Below, one piece after another: positions 1-8,619 of a stretch of 64,000 bases of DNA. The stretch is taken from NCBI RefSeq assembly GCF_031020795.1, contig NZ_JAVHJP010000001.1, forward strand, positions 395,883 through 459,882, read 5' to 3'. Under the pieces are notes generated by a model. That model was not told where the DNA came from. It was given only the letters and a program-made list of their open reading frames with translations, and made no database searches. Source of the DNA: Hydrogenophaga pseudoflava. GTDB taxonomy: Bacteria; Pseudomonadota; Gammaproteobacteria; Burkholderiales; Burkholderiaceae_C. Position numbers and translations under genes: made by a program. Within the stretch, counting starts at the first letter, position 1, and every line of letters begins with the position of its first letter.

Positions 1-878
1 AGCGCGGTGCCCGCCACCGCCAGCACCGCCCCCACCCAGGCCCCCAGGGCGGGCCGGCGCCGGTAGACCGCCCACAGCAGCGGCAGCAGCAGCACCGGCG
101 TCACCGACGAGAAGATCGCCACCAGTCCCGCCTGGCCGTGGCGCATGGCGTAGAGGATCAGCGTCATGCCCAGCGCCATGGCGACGGCCGCGCTCAGGAA
201 GGTGAGCCACGCATCCTGTGCGCGCAACGACTGCCGCGCCTTCGCGCCGGGCCAGCCCGAGGCCAGCAGCAGGCCGTGCGCGGCCAGCGCCAGACTCATG
301 CGCACCGCCGAGGCGCTGACCGCGTCGATGCCGGACGCCATCAGCGGCTTGAGCATCAGCGTCGCCACCGACTGGCACAGGGCCGCGACCAGGCCCAGCC
401 CCACGCCGACCACCAGCCGGCCCCGGGTCTGTTCCCAGCCGTGCGATTCGTCCTCGCGCTTGCCCCAGAGCACGGCCATCATCACGCCGCCCACCAGCAG
501 CGCGCTGCCGACCAGCGCCCAGCCGCGGATCACCTCGCTCAGGAACAGCCAGGCCAGCAGGGCCGAGAACATCGCATGGGTGGCGAACAGCACGCCCGAG
601 CGGCGCGGGCCCAGGCGGTTCATGCAGGCGAACAGCGCGGTGTCGCCGATGAAGATGCCGATCACGCCCGACAGACCCAGCAGGCCGATGGCCGCGGCGT
701 CCAGGTCGCGCCAGCCACCGCCCGCCAGGGCGATGCCCCAGAGGATGGCGCTGGCGAACAGCATGCGCCAGCGGCTGAAGGCAAACGCTCCCAGGCGCTG
801 CGCCGGTGGGGCGGAGAAGAGGCTGGACACCGCCCAGCTGGCGGCGGCCACCACCGCAAGCGCCTCGGGCCGGACCAG
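1..878 (-). CDS. EamA/DMT-family inner-membrane transporter (partial at window edge)
   Basis: The minus-strand frame stays open from just after the pmbA stop to base 1 and encodes about 290 residues with the run of hydrophobic helices of a drug/metabolite transporter made of two EamA repeats. It begins LVRPEALAVVAAASWAVSS, and segments such as GVIGIFIGDTALF are typical of the family. No ATG lies near the expected N-terminus. The best-placed start is a CTG at 878-876 with GGGAG just upstream inside the pmbA stop region; an in-frame GTG further in is an alternative. It follows pmbA by a few bases on the same strand, so the two are probably co-transcribed. The substrate cannot be inferred. The C-terminus lies outside the window. 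Confidence 0.8.
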   Translation of the reverse strand, partial: MVRPEALAVVAAASWAVSSLFSAPPAQRLGAFAFSRWRMLFASAILWGIALAGGGWRDLDAAAIGLLGLSGVIGIFIGDTALFACMNRLGPRRSGVLFATHAMFSALLAWLFLSEVIRGWALVGSALLVGGVMMAVLWGKREDESHGWEQTRGRLVVGVGLGLVAALCQSVATLMLKPLMASGIDAVSASAVRMSLALAAHGLLLASGWPGAKARQSLRAQDAWLTFLSAAVAMALGMTLILYAMRHGQAGLVAIFSSVTPVLLLPLLWAVYRRRPALGAWVGAVLAVAGTA

Positions 879-880
879 GA

Positions 881-2305
881 TCAGCTCCCGGCGACCTTCA
901 TGCGGTTGATGAGGATCGAACCGACGGTCTTGGAGCCGTAGGTGTAGGCATCGGCGCCCACCGCCTCGATCCCCTTGAGCATGTCCTTCAGGTTGCCGGC
1001 GATGGTGATCTCCTGCACCGGGAACGCGATCTCGCCGTTCTCGACCCAGTAGCCCGAGGCGCCACGAGAGTAGTCGCCGGTCACGTAGTTCACGCCCTGG
1101 CCCATCAATTCGGTGACGAACAGGCCACGCCCCAGCTTCCGGATCATGGCGTCCAGGTCGTCGCCCGGGCGCGTCAGGCGGCTGGACAGCGTGAGGTTGT
1201 GCGAGCCCCCTGCGTTGCCGGTGGTGCGCATGCCCAGCTTGCGCGCCGAGTAGGTGGAGAGGAAGTAGCCCTGCACCTTGCCGGCCGACAGCACCTTGCG
1301 GCGCACGGTCTTCACGCCCTCGTCGTCGAACGGCGCGCTGCCCTTGCCGCCGACGAGGTGCGGGTCTTCCACGATGTCCAGGTGCGGCGCCATCACCTTC
1401 TTGCCCAGGCTGTCGGCCAGGAAGGTGGTCTTGCGGTAGAGCGCACCGCCGCTGGTGGCCTGCACGTAGGCGCCCAGCAGGCCGGCGGCCAGGGGCGACT
1501 CGAACAGCACCGGGCATTCGGTGGTCGGAATCTTGCGCGCGTTCAGGCGCGAAAGCGCGCGCTCGGCGGCGTAGCGGCCCACGGCCTCGGGGGTGGCCAG
1601 GTCCTGTGGCGCGCGCACCGAGCTGTACCAGTAGTCGCGTTGCATGTGCGCGCCCTTGCCGGCGATCGGCGCCACCGACAGGCTGTGGCGCGAGCTGGCG
1701 TAGCCGCCGCTGAAGATGCCGGGCCGGCCGCGCTCGCCGCCGCGCATGTGGGCGGTGAAAAAGTGCGACTGCTGGGCCGAGACGCTGGCGCCTTCGCTGT
1801 TGCTGATCTTCCTGCTGGTGGCAAACGCCGCCTGCTCGCAGGCCAGCGCGAGGCGCACCGCTTCGTCGGACGTGACGGCCCAGGGATGGAACAGGTCCAG
1901 GTCGGGGTAGCGGTCGGCGATGTCCTCGGGGTCGGGCAGGCCGGCCACCGGGTCTTCGGCCGTGAAGCGTGCGATGTCGTAAGCGGCCTGCACCGTCTGG
2001 CGCACGGCTTCCGCAGAGAAGTCGGAGGTCGAGGCGTTGCCGCGGCGGCGACCGAGGTAGACCGTGACGCCCAGCGACTTGTCGCGGTTGCGTTCGACGT
2101 TCTCCAGCTCGCCCTTGCGCACGCTCACGTTCAGACCGGCGCCTTCCGAGACTTCGGCGGCCGCGTCAACCGCGCCCAGGCGCTTGGCCTCAGCCAGCGC
2201 GAGGTCCACGACCTCCTCGAAGCGGCTGCGCGAATACTGGAACCCGGCCAGCGGCGCAGAGGGATCCGAAGGGGTGGACACGGAGGTGGCGGCGGTGTTT
2301 TTCAT
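881..2305 (-). CDS. pmbA: PmbA/TldE family metalloprotease-associated protein
   Basis: The 474-residue product matches the TldE/PmbA family, the partner of TldD in a cytoplasmic protease that degrades unfolded leader peptides and processes modified peptides such as microcin B17; it also influences CcdA turnover. Family hallmarks are visible: ERNRDKSLGVTVYLG near the N-terminus, the GNAGGSHNL region and the conserved end GDYSRGASGYWVENGEIAFPV (split here only by name). TldE itself lacks the HExxxH zinc motif, as here. It is divergently oriented from darP, with about 42 bp between the two start codons; this pmbA-darP divergence is common in beta- and gammaproteobacteria. The ATG at 2305 fits the usual length of about 450-475 residues. 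Confidence 0.93.
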   Translation of the reverse strand: MKNTAATSVSTPSDPSAPLAGFQYSRSRFEEVVDLALAEAKRLGAVDAAAEVSEGAGLNVSVRKGELENVERNRDKSLGVTVYLGRRRGNASTSDFSAEAVRQTVQAAYDIARFTAEDPVAGLPDPEDIADRYPDLDLFHPWAVTSDEAVRLALACEQAAFATSRKISNSEGASVSAQQSHFFTAHMRGGERGRPGIFSGGYASSRHSLSVAPIAGKGAHMQRDYWYSSVRAPQDLATPEAVGRYAAERALSRLNARKIPTTECPVLFESPLAAGLLGAYVQATSGGALYRKTTFLADSLGKKVMAPHLDIVEDPHLVGGKGSAPFDDEGVKTVRRKVLSAGKVQGYFLSTYSARKLGMRTTGNAGGSHNLTLSSRLTRPGDDLDAMIRKLGRGLFVTELMGQGVNYVTGDYSRGASGYWVENGEIAFPVQEITIAGNLKDMLKGIEAVGADAYTYGSKTVGSILINRMKVAGS

Positions 2306-2314
2306 GGCGGCGGC

Positions 2315-2320
2315 TATGAT
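2315..2320 (+). promoter_or_regulatory. Candidate -10 element for darP
   Basis: TATGAT lies 28 bp upstream of the darP ATG in the short divergent gap with pmbA and is a good sigma-70 -10 match. No convincing -35 hexamer was found at the right distance, so this is a guess from one box. Confidence 0.3.
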
Positions 2321-2347
2321 ACTTGCCGCCCTCTTCTCCCCTCCCCC

Positions 2348-3010
2348 ATGGCCCGCAAACCCACAAAAGGCTACTTCGTCCGCGGCCATTTCGTCGCCGT
2401 CGGCAGCGAACTGGACCTCGAACTCAAACGCGAACTCAAGGGTTCGGTCGACATGAGCAAGACCGACCTCAAGAAGCACAGCGACCACCTGCAGTCGCTG
2501 GGCGAGAGCCTGCTGACGTTGCGCGCCGACCTCATGGCGCGCCTGCGCGAAGCCCATGAGGACGTCGACGACAAGCTGATCGACGCGTTGCAGGAGGCCA
2601 AACGCATCACCAACTTCGAGGGCAAGCGGCGCCAGATGCAGTTCATCGGCAAGCTCATGCGCAAGCTCGGTGAAGACACCATCGCGGCCATCGAAGCCGC
2701 GCTGGAAGAACAGCGCAAGCCCTCGGCCCGCGAGACCCTGGCCCTGCACCAAGCCGAACAGTGGCGCGACCGCCTGATCACCGACGATGGCGCGCTCACC
2801 GACTGGATGCAGGCAGCGCCCGATACCGATGTGCAACAGCTGCGCGCCCTGATCCGACAGGCCCGCAAGGACGCGCAAGGCGTGACCGAGCGCCCCGGGG
2901 AGGCCCAGCGCCACGGCAAGGCCTACCGCGAGATCTTTCAGCTGGTGCGCGCCGCATTGAACCGCGACGACACCGACGAACCCACTTCCGCAGAAGACGA
3001 CCATGAGTGA
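2348..3010 (+). CDS. darP: DarP (YjgA), 50S ribosome biogenesis factor
   Basis: The 220-residue charged, helical protein is of the DUF615/YjgA family, now called DarP, which associates with late pre-50S particles and helps 23S rRNA maturation. Diagnostic segments are VSKTDLK-like KTDLKKHSD, the central FEGKRRQMQFIGKLMR block and a C-terminal GKAYREIFQLVR. The first ATG after the pmbA gap gives MARKPTKGYFVRG; longer in-frame extensions through the pmbA gene are antisense artefacts. Its 3' end overlaps the mogA start by 8 bp (mogA ATG at 3003), which suggests coupled translation of the two. Confidence 0.93.
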   Translation: MARKPTKGYFVRGHFVAVGSELDLELKRELKGSVDMSKTDLKKHSDHLQSLGESLLTLRADLMARLREAHEDVDDKLIDALQEAKRITNFEGKRRQMQFIGKLMRKLGEDTIAAIEAALEEQRKPSARETLALHQAEQWRDRLITDDGALTDWMQAAPDTDVQQLRALIRQARKDAQGVTERPGEAQRHGKAYREIFQLVRAALNRDDTDEPTSAEDDHE

Positions 3011-3596
3011 CGCTTTCGACCCGGTGCGCATCGGCATCGTCTCCATCAGCGACCGCGCCAGCACCGGCGTCTACGAGGACAAGGGCCTGCCCACCCTGCG
3101 CGAGTGGCTGGGCAAGGCGCTGAAGAATCCGATCACGTTTGAGGAACGGTTGATCCCGGACGAGCAGGGCATCATCAGCGCCACCCTGATCGAACTGGTC
3201 GATGCCGGCTGTGCCCTGGTGCTGACCACCGGCGGCACCGGTCCGGCCAGGCGCGACGTGACGCCCGAAGCCACGCTGGCGGTGGCACACAAGGAAATGC
3301 CCGGCTTCGGCGAACAGATGCGCCAGATCAGCCTGGCCTTCGTTCCCACGGCCATCCTCTCGCGCCAGGTCGCCGTGATCCGCGACAACAGCCTGATCAT
3401 CAACCTGCCTGGCCAGCCCAAGGCGATTGCGGAGACGCTGGAAGGCGCGAAGAACGCCGACGGCGGCGTGCGCGTCAACGGCATCTTCGCCGCCGTGCCC
3501 TACTGCATCGACCTGATCGGCGGGCCCTACCTCGAAACCAACGACGAGGTCGTCAAGGGCTGGCGCCCGAAGAACGCCGTGCGTCCGGCGCGCTGA
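3003..3596 (+). CDS. mogA: Molybdopterin adenylyltransferase MogA
   Basis: The 197-residue product is a MoCF-biosynthesis domain protein that adenylylates molybdopterin before molybdate insertion in molybdenum cofactor synthesis. The nucleotide-binding signature TTGGTGPARRDVTPEAT and the later LPGQPKAIAETL segment are both present, and the length equals that of the E. coli protein (195). IGIVSISDRAS at the N-terminus is the family start. It overlaps darP by 8 bp and is probably transcribed with it. No other molybdenum cofactor genes are present in the window. Confidence 0.93.
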   Translation: MSDAFDPVRIGIVSISDRASTGVYEDKGLPTLREWLGKALKNPITFEERLIPDEQGIISATLIELVDAGCALVLTTGGTGPARRDVTPEATLAVAHKEMPGFGEQMRQISLAFVPTAILSRQVAVIRDNSLIINLPGQPKAIAETLEGAKNADGGVRVNGIFAAVPYCIDLIGGPYLETNDEVVKGWRPKNAVRPAR

Positions 3597-3651
3597 CACC
3601 AATCCCGGGGCCCAGGAAGCCCATCTGCCAACAACGCTTTCGGGGGGAAGC

Positions 3652-4641
3652 ATGCCGGTTTATCGCTGCAACAAATGCGGCCATGTGAGCGAATCGGGTG
3701 TCGCCGGGACGCAGGTGTCCTGCGCCGTCTGCCAGGCGCCGTGTTCGGTGTTCGACACCGTGTTCTATGTTCAGAAACTGATCGAGCGCTACGCCGCTGC
3801 CATGAGGGAAATCCGGGCATTGCAGGCAGACGAGCGGCAGGCAGCCGACAGTGACCCGAATGCGGGCCAGCCCGCTCAGGCGGATGAATCTGACGGGGAT
3901 ACCGACACGGAGAACTTTGCGACGGCCGCTCAGCATGCGCCCATCGAGCGATGGCTCAAGGCCAAGCAGATTGAAGCCCGTTTCGACCACAGCAACGTGG
4001 ACACCAGCGGGTACTTCGATGAAGCCGCCCAGCAACTGGGTAAAAACCATGCGCTGTTTGGCGAGCTGATTCAGCGCGTCAACTGGTCCTACCGCAAGAG
4101 TCACACCGGGCTGAACATCGACCTGACCGGAGTCGCCCAGAAAGACGTGCTGGCGCTCACGACCCTCTGCCGCCAGTTCTACAGCCACACCCTGTTCGCC
4201 CGGTACCAGTACCAGAAGCAGGAGAAGGTCATCCGACTCGCGCTCCAGCCCGCGCCCAAAGTCAGGCAGTTCTTTGAAGGCGCCTGGCTCGAGTGGTTCG
4301 CGCTGCTGGAAGTGGTGGACCACCTCAAGGCGAGGAAGCTGGGCTTTTCCTGCGCCCGTGGTGTGGAGGTCCTTTTTTCCAACGAGGACATGCACGAACT
4401 GGATGTCGTGGTGCTGCCATCCGGTCAAAATCCCGTCTGCATCGAGTGCAAGACAGGTGAATTCCGGCGCGAGATCGACAAGTACCAGCGTCTTCGCAAG
4501 CGGCTGGGAGTGGAACGCAGCCGATTCATCATCTGTGCCACCGACATCACGGAAGACCAGGCCGTCAGCCTCAGTGCGATGTACGACCTCACCTTCGTGA
4601 ATCCGGTCTCGCTCGCGCGCCACCTGAACAGCCTCGTCTGA
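3652..4641 (+). CDS. Zinc-ribbon protein with Card1/DUF1887-like PD-(D/E)XK nuclease domain
   Basis: The 329-residue product has an N-terminal zinc ribbon (C6, C9, C24, C27, with C31 nearby), then a charged coil and an acidic low-complexity linker (about 60-90). A helical middle region (about 97-190) follows. The C-terminal part carries a restriction-endonuclease-like core: FFEGAWLEW (207-215), E249-L-D251 in a hydrophobic strand, and E265-C-K267, giving the D...ExK catalytic pattern. The order FFxGxWLE, HELDVVV, ECK resembles the DUF1887 nuclease domain of Card1/Can2 proteins, but no CARF cyclic-oligonucleotide sensor is present. A strong GGGGG-rich ribosome site precedes the ATG. It sits alone between mogA and slyD, so it is probably an acquired gene. 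A role in DNA or RNA cleavage is inferred; the target is unknown. Confidence 0.7.
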   Translation: MPVYRCNKCGHVSESGVAGTQVSCAVCQAPCSVFDTVFYVQKLIERYAAAMREIRALQADERQAADSDPNAGQPAQADESDGDTDTENFATAAQHAPIERWLKAKQIEARFDHSNVDTSGYFDEAAQQLGKNHALFGELIQRVNWSYRKSHTGLNIDLTGVAQKDVLALTTLCRQFYSHTLFARYQYQKQEKVIRLALQPAPKVRQFFEGAWLEWFALLEVVDHLKARKLGFSCARGVEVLFSNEDMHELDVVVLPSGQNPVCIECKTGEFRREIDKYQRLRKRLGVERSRFIICATDITEDQAVSLSAMYDLTFVNPVSLARHLNSLV

Positions 4642-4659
4642 AACTCTGCCATCCATCCC

Positions 4660-5136
4660 ATGAACATCACCAAAGACACCGTCGTCACCCTCACCTTCCG
4701 CGCCAGCGACGCCAGCGGCAAGCTGCTCGAGGACGGCAAGACGCCGCGCAGCTACCTGCATGGCGGCTATGGCAACACCCTGGCCGGCATCGAGGCTGCA
4801 CTGGAAGGCCAGGCCGCCGGCTACCAGACCACCGTGAAGCTCGCGCCGGCCGACGCCTTCGGCGAACGCGACGAGTCCTTGGTCACGACCATTCCGAAGA
4901 AGGATTTCCCGCCCGGCGTCAAGGTTGGTGGCCAGCTCGAAGGCCACGACGACCAGGGCCGGCACCAGGTCTTCACGGTCACCAAGATCAAGGGCGACAC
5001 CGTGCTGCTCGACGGCAACCACCCGCTGGCGGGCCAGACGCTGACCTTCCAGCTCAAGGTGCTGGACGTGAAGGCCGCGACCGCCGAAGAAATCGCCCAC
5101 GGCCACGCCCACGGCGCGCACGGCCACCACCATTGA
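4660..5136 (+). CDS. slyD: SlyD-type FKBP peptidyl-prolyl isomerase
   Basis: The 158-residue protein is a cytoplasmic FKBP-type prolyl isomerase with chaperone insert and metal-binding tail. FRASDASGKLLED and the LHGGYGNTLAGIEAALEG segment are characteristic of SlyD, as is ADAFGERDESLV. The last 12 residues (HGHAHGAHGHHH) form the histidine-rich nickel-binding tail, shorter than in E. coli. Its stop codon TGA overlaps the TTG start of pabBC (sequence TTGA at 5133-5136), so the two are probably translated together although their functions are unrelated. Confidence 0.92.
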   Translation: MNITKDTVVTLTFRASDASGKLLEDGKTPRSYLHGGYGNTLAGIEAALEGQAAGYQTTVKLAPADAFGERDESLVTTIPKKDFPPGVKVGGQLEGHDDQGRHQVFTVTKIKGDTVLLDGNHPLAGQTLTFQLKVLDVKAATAEEIAHGHAHGAHGHHH

Positions 5137-6953
5137 GTCGCCGGTCTCCGCTGACCGCCCGCCTGGACTTCCCGGACACCGCACCGGGAGCACCGCCCGG
5201 CGCCCGGCTGCGGCTTGATTTCGAGCATCCGCTGGGCGTGATCGAGGCCTGGTCGCCGGACCAGGTGCTGCCCGCCATCGAGCAGGTGCAAGCGCAGGCG
5301 GCGGCGGGGCGCTGGTGCGTCGGCGGACTGGCCTACGAAGCGGCACCGGCGTTCGATTCGGCCCTGCCCGTGCGACCGGCCGATCCGCATTGGCCACTGG
5401 TCTGGTTCGGCGTCTACGACACGCCCTCGGGAGCACCCGACGACCCGGCGCTGGCGGCCGCCCCGATCGACTGGACCGCGGAATGGGGCCGCGCGCACTA
5501 TCTGCACCAGGCGGACAAGGCCCGGGAGGCCATGGCCGCCGGCGAGTGTTACCAGATCAACCTCACCACCGCCCTTCGGGGCAGACTGGGCGGAGACCCG
5601 GCGGGCTGGATGGCTGCGCTTCGGCGCCACCAGGGCAGCGGCTACCTGCTGCGGCTGGGCGATGGGGAGCGCCAGGTGCTCAGCGCCTCGCCCGAGCTGT
5701 TCTTCGACTGGCAACCCGACCCTCAGGGCGGCCGGCTGGTCTGCCGCCCCATGAAGGGCACCGCGGCGCGCGAGAGCGACCCTGCGCTCGACCGGGCCGC
5801 GTGCGAGGCGCTGCACGCCAGCCCCAAGGAGCGCGCGGAGAACGTGATGATCGTGGACCTGCTGCGCAACGACCTCGGCCGTCTGGCCCGGACCGGCAGC
5901 GTGCGGGTGGACCGCCTGCTGGAGGTGGAGGCCTGGCCCACCGTGTGGCAGATGACCTCCACCATCACCGCACGGGTCCGTCCGGGCACCACCCTGACCG
6001 AGGTGCTGACCGCGCTCTTCCCCTGCGGCAGCGTCACCGGTGCGCCCAAGCGGCGCGCCATGCACCACATCACCGCGCTGGAAGACGCGCCGCGCGGTTT
6101 CTACTGCGGCGCCCTCGGCGTGGTGCGGCCGGGCGGTCACACCACTTTCAACGTGCCGATCCGCACGCTCGGCCTGCACCGGTCCGGTGATGAGGCGCGC
6201 GATGACCCGTGGCATGCCCGCTACGGCGTGGGGAGTGGCCTGACGGTGTGCGCCGACCCCGCCGCCGAATGGAGAGAACTGATGACCAAAAGCCGCCACC
6301 TGCACCGCATCGGCGAGCCGTTCGACCTGCTGGAGACCCTGCGACTGGAGCACGGCCGCTACTGGCTGCTGACCCACCACCTGGACCGCCTGCGCGAGAG
6401 CGCGGCCCACTTCGGCCACCTCTTCGACCCGGCCGCGGTGGAACACGCGCTGGAAGCCGTGCGCCTGGCCCATCCCGGGGGCCTGTGGCGCGTGCGCCTG
6501 CTGGTGGATGCCACGGGCCGGGCCGACGCCCAGGCCTACGCGATGACCGAGACCGCTTCGCCTGTGCGGGTGGCTCTGGCGCCATCGCCGCTGAACACCG
6601 AAGAAGCGCTGCAGGAGTTCATCCGCCACAAGACCACACGGCGCGGGCACTACGAGGCGCTGGCGCCCACCGACCCGGCGGTGTTCGACCACCTGCTGTA
6701 CAACCAGCGCGGCGAACTCACCGAGTTCACCCGCGGCAATGTGGCGGTGCGGCTGGACGACCAGTGGTGGACACCGTCGCTGGACTGCGGCCTGCTGCCC
6801 GGCACCTACCGGCGCGAGCTGCTGGCGCAGGGCCGGCTGCAGGAGGCGGTGATCCCGGTGCAGCGGCTGGCGCAGGCCCAAGGCCTGGCCTTCTTCAACG
6901 GCCTGCGCGGCTGGCTGGACGCGGCGCTGGACGCCGCGCCGCCGCCCCGCTGA
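5133..6953 (+). CDS. pabBC: Bifunctional aminodeoxychorismate synthase component I / 4-amino-4-deoxychorismate lyase
   Basis: The 606-residue fusion makes p-aminobenzoate for folate. Residues about 1-385 are the PabB chorismate-binding domain: PMKGTAAR (the Lys-containing PIKGT motif of PabB), ENVMIVDLLRNDLGR and the FPCGSVTGAPK loop. From about 395 a PabC-type PLP fold begins (LLETLRLEHGRYWLLTHHL, then LTEFTRGNVAV and CGLLPGTYR near the end). Such fusions are common in proteobacteria and need a separate PabA glutaminase, which is not here. The start is a TTG overlapping the slyD stop. It converges on cysE with no intergenic space: the stop codons are adjacent at 6951-6956. Confidence 0.93.
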   Translation: MSRRSPLTARLDFPDTAPGAPPGARLRLDFEHPLGVIEAWSPDQVLPAIEQVQAQAAAGRWCVGGLAYEAAPAFDSALPVRPADPHWPLVWFGVYDTPSGAPDDPALAAAPIDWTAEWGRAHYLHQADKAREAMAAGECYQINLTTALRGRLGGDPAGWMAALRRHQGSGYLLRLGDGERQVLSASPELFFDWQPDPQGGRLVCRPMKGTAARESDPALDRAACEALHASPKERAENVMIVDLLRNDLGRLARTGSVRVDRLLEVEAWPTVWQMTSTITARVRPGTTLTEVLTALFPCGSVTGAPKRRAMHHITALEDAPRGFYCGALGVVRPGGHTTFNVPIRTLGLHRSGDEARDDPWHARYGVGSGLTVCADPAAEWRELMTKSRHLHRIGEPFDLLETLRLEHGRYWLLTHHLDRLRESAAHFGHLFDPAAVEHALEAVRLAHPGGLWRVRLLVDATGRADAQAYAMTETASPVRVALAPSPLNTEEALQEFIRHKTTRRGHYEALAPTDPAVFDHLLYNQRGELTEFTRGNVAVRLDDQWWTPSLDCGLLPGTYRRELLAQGRLQEAVIPVQRLAQAQGLAFFNGLRGWLDAALDAAPPPR

Positions 6954-7721
6954 TCACTTGCCGACCAGCTGGTTGAGCTTCTCCGCCTCGAAACACTCGG
7001 TCTTGGCCGCGTCGGCCGGCACGCAGTCCTTCTGCGCCAGCGACAGCTTCTCGATCGCCTGCCACAGCAGAGCGATCTGGTGCTCCTGGCCGGCGGCGTT
7101 GTCGATCAGGCTGCGCATGGCTTGGGACAGCGGGTCGTCTTCCTGCGTGATGCCGTAGGCCTGGAACTTCGGGTGCGCCTCGGTCACGTCGGCGCTCTCG
7201 CCCGACTTGCTCGGAATGATGCGTGCCGGAATGCCAACCGCCGTCGCGCCCGCCGGCACCGGCTTGATCACCACCGCATTGCTGCCGATCTTGGCGCCGT
7301 CGCCGACCACAAAGCCGCCCAGCACCTTGGCGCCCGCGCTGACCACCACGTCCTTGCCCAGCGTGGGATGGCGCTTGGTGCCCTTGTAGAGCGAGGTGCC
7401 CCCCAGGGTCACGCCCTGGTAGATGGTGCAGCCGTCGCCGATCTCGGCGGTCTCGCCCACCACCGTGCCCATCGCGTGGTCGAAGAACACACGCTCGCCC
7501 AGCTTCGCGCCGGGGTGGATCTCGATGCCGGTGAGAAATCGGCCCAGGTGCGACGTGAAGCGTCCCAGCCACTTGAGCCCGTGGGTCCAGAACCAGTGCG
7601 CCGGGCGGTGCAGCCATACCGCGTGCAGGCCCGGGTAACAGGTGATCACTTCCCAGGTGCTGCGCGCGGCAGGATCGCGCTCAAGGATGCACTGGATGTC
7701 GGATCGGATTCGGGCAAACAT
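6954..7721 (-). CDS. cysE: Serine O-acetyltransferase
   Basis: The 255-residue product catalyses the acetylation of L-serine by acetyl-CoA, the committed step to cysteine. It has the left-handed beta-helix hexapeptide repeats, with [25 protein letters not shown] and [17 protein letters not shown]; the conserved His of DHAMG and the repeats fit the short cysE class found beside trmJ in betaproteobacteria. The ATG at 7721 gives the family start [10 protein letters not shown]; a longer in-frame extension to 7799 runs into the trmJ 3' end and is unlikely. It follows trmJ on the same strand with 31 bp between them, so they probably form an operon. Confidence 0.94.
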   Translation of the reverse strand: MFARIRSDIQCILERDPAARSTWEVITCYPGLHAVWLHRPAHWFWTHGLKWLGRFTSHLGRFLTGIEIHPGAKLGERVFFDHAMGTVVGETAEIGDGCTIYQGVTLGGTSLYKGTKRHPTLGKDVVVSAGAKVLGGFVVGDGAKIGSNAVVIKPVPAGATAVGIPARIIPSKSGESADVTEAHPKFQAYGITQEDDPLSQAMRSLIDNAAGQEHQIALLWQAIEKLSLAQKDCVPADAAKTECFEAEKLNQLVGK

Positions 7722-7752
7722 GGGGCGGGGAGTATGTGAACGGGGAACCAGT

Positions 7753-8502
7753 CTAGCGCTTCGCGCGCTCGGCCGTCTGCAGCATCGCCTTGGCAACACC
7801 GCGCAGGATGTGGATTTCCTCCGGCGTCGGTTGCGCCCGGTTGAACAGTGCGTTCAGGCGCGGCATCAGCTTCTTGGGAGCGGCCGGGTCGAGAAAATCG
7901 ACCGCCACCAGCGCCTGCTCCAGGTGACCGAGCATGCCCGCGACCGAGGCCGCGTCGGCCGCCGGACGCTCCGGCGTGGTCGGCGGCGGGGCAAAGCCGC
8001 CCAGCGCCTGGCGCCAGTCGTAGGCGATCAGCTGCACCGCGGCGGCGAGGTTGAGCGAGCCGAAGCCCTCGGCGGTGGGGATGGAGAGACAGGCGTGGCA
8101 GCGGTAGACATCCTCGTTGCGCATGCCGAAGCGCTCGGAACCGAACAGGAAGGCGACGCCCTCGGGTTGCACCGCATCCGGCGCACCGGCCCCGGCGAGC
8201 AGCTGCGCGAAGTGCTCGCGCGGCGCCCGCGTGGGCGGGCCGAAGTCGCGCGGCGTCATGGCCGTGGCACAGAGGTGGCTCACGCCGTCCAGCGCCTCGT
8301 CCAGGGTCTCCACGATGCGCGCCCTTGCCAGCACGTCGTTGGCGCCGCTGGCGCGCTGGATGGTTTCTTCCCTTCGCAGCACGTTGGGCCAGCGCGGGGC
8401 GACCAGCACCAGATCGTCGAAACCCATCACCTTCATGGCCCGGGCGGCGCCACCCACATTGCCGGCGTGGCTGGTCTGGATCAGGATGAAACGGGTGCGC
8501 AT
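7753..8502 (-). CDS. trmJ: tRNA (cytidine/uridine-2'-O-)-methyltransferase TrmJ
   Basis: The 249-residue SPOUT-class methyltransferase modifies the ribose at position 32 of tRNAs. The N-terminal motif [21 protein letters not shown] and the knot-forming [10 protein letters not shown] and SLNLAAAVQ segments are diagnostic. The extension after about residue 165 with a helical tail ending in [16 protein letters not shown] is the usual TrmJ C-terminus. It lies upstream of cysE and diverges from suhB, a conserved betaproteobacterial arrangement. Confidence 0.93.
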   Translation of the reverse strand: MRTRFILIQTSHAGNVGGAARAMKVMGFDDLVLVAPRWPNVLRREETIQRASGANDVLARARIVETLDEALDGVSHLCATAMTPRDFGPPTRAPREHFAQLLAGAGAPDAVQPEGVAFLFGSERFGMRNEDVYRCHACLSIPTAEGFGSLNLAAAVQLIAYDWRQALGGFAPPPTTPERPAADAASVAGMLGHLEQALVAVDFLDPAAPKKLMPRLNALFNRAQPTPEEIHILRGVAKAMLQTAERAKR

Positions 8503-8516
8503 GTCGGGTGAGCCGG

Positions 8517-8522
8517 TAAAAT
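8517..8522 (+). promoter_or_regulatory. Candidate -10 element for suhB
   Basis: TAAAAT lies in the 117-bp gap between the divergent trmJ and suhB start codons, about 98 bp upstream of the suhB ATG. It is the best -10-like hexamer there, but no clear -35 was seen. Confidence 0.25.
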
Positions 8523-8619
8523 GCCGGGTATTGTCGCCGCCCCGCATCGCCGGACGCCGCACTCCCGCTCTTCCCCTGCCCACGGCCGCTTCCCGCGGCG
8601 CCGTCAAGGAACACAATTC

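Noticed and set aside
881..3064. Reading the pmbA frame upstream through darP as one 727-residue protein
   Set aside because: PmbA homology starts at the ATG at 2305; the upstream part is antisense to darP.
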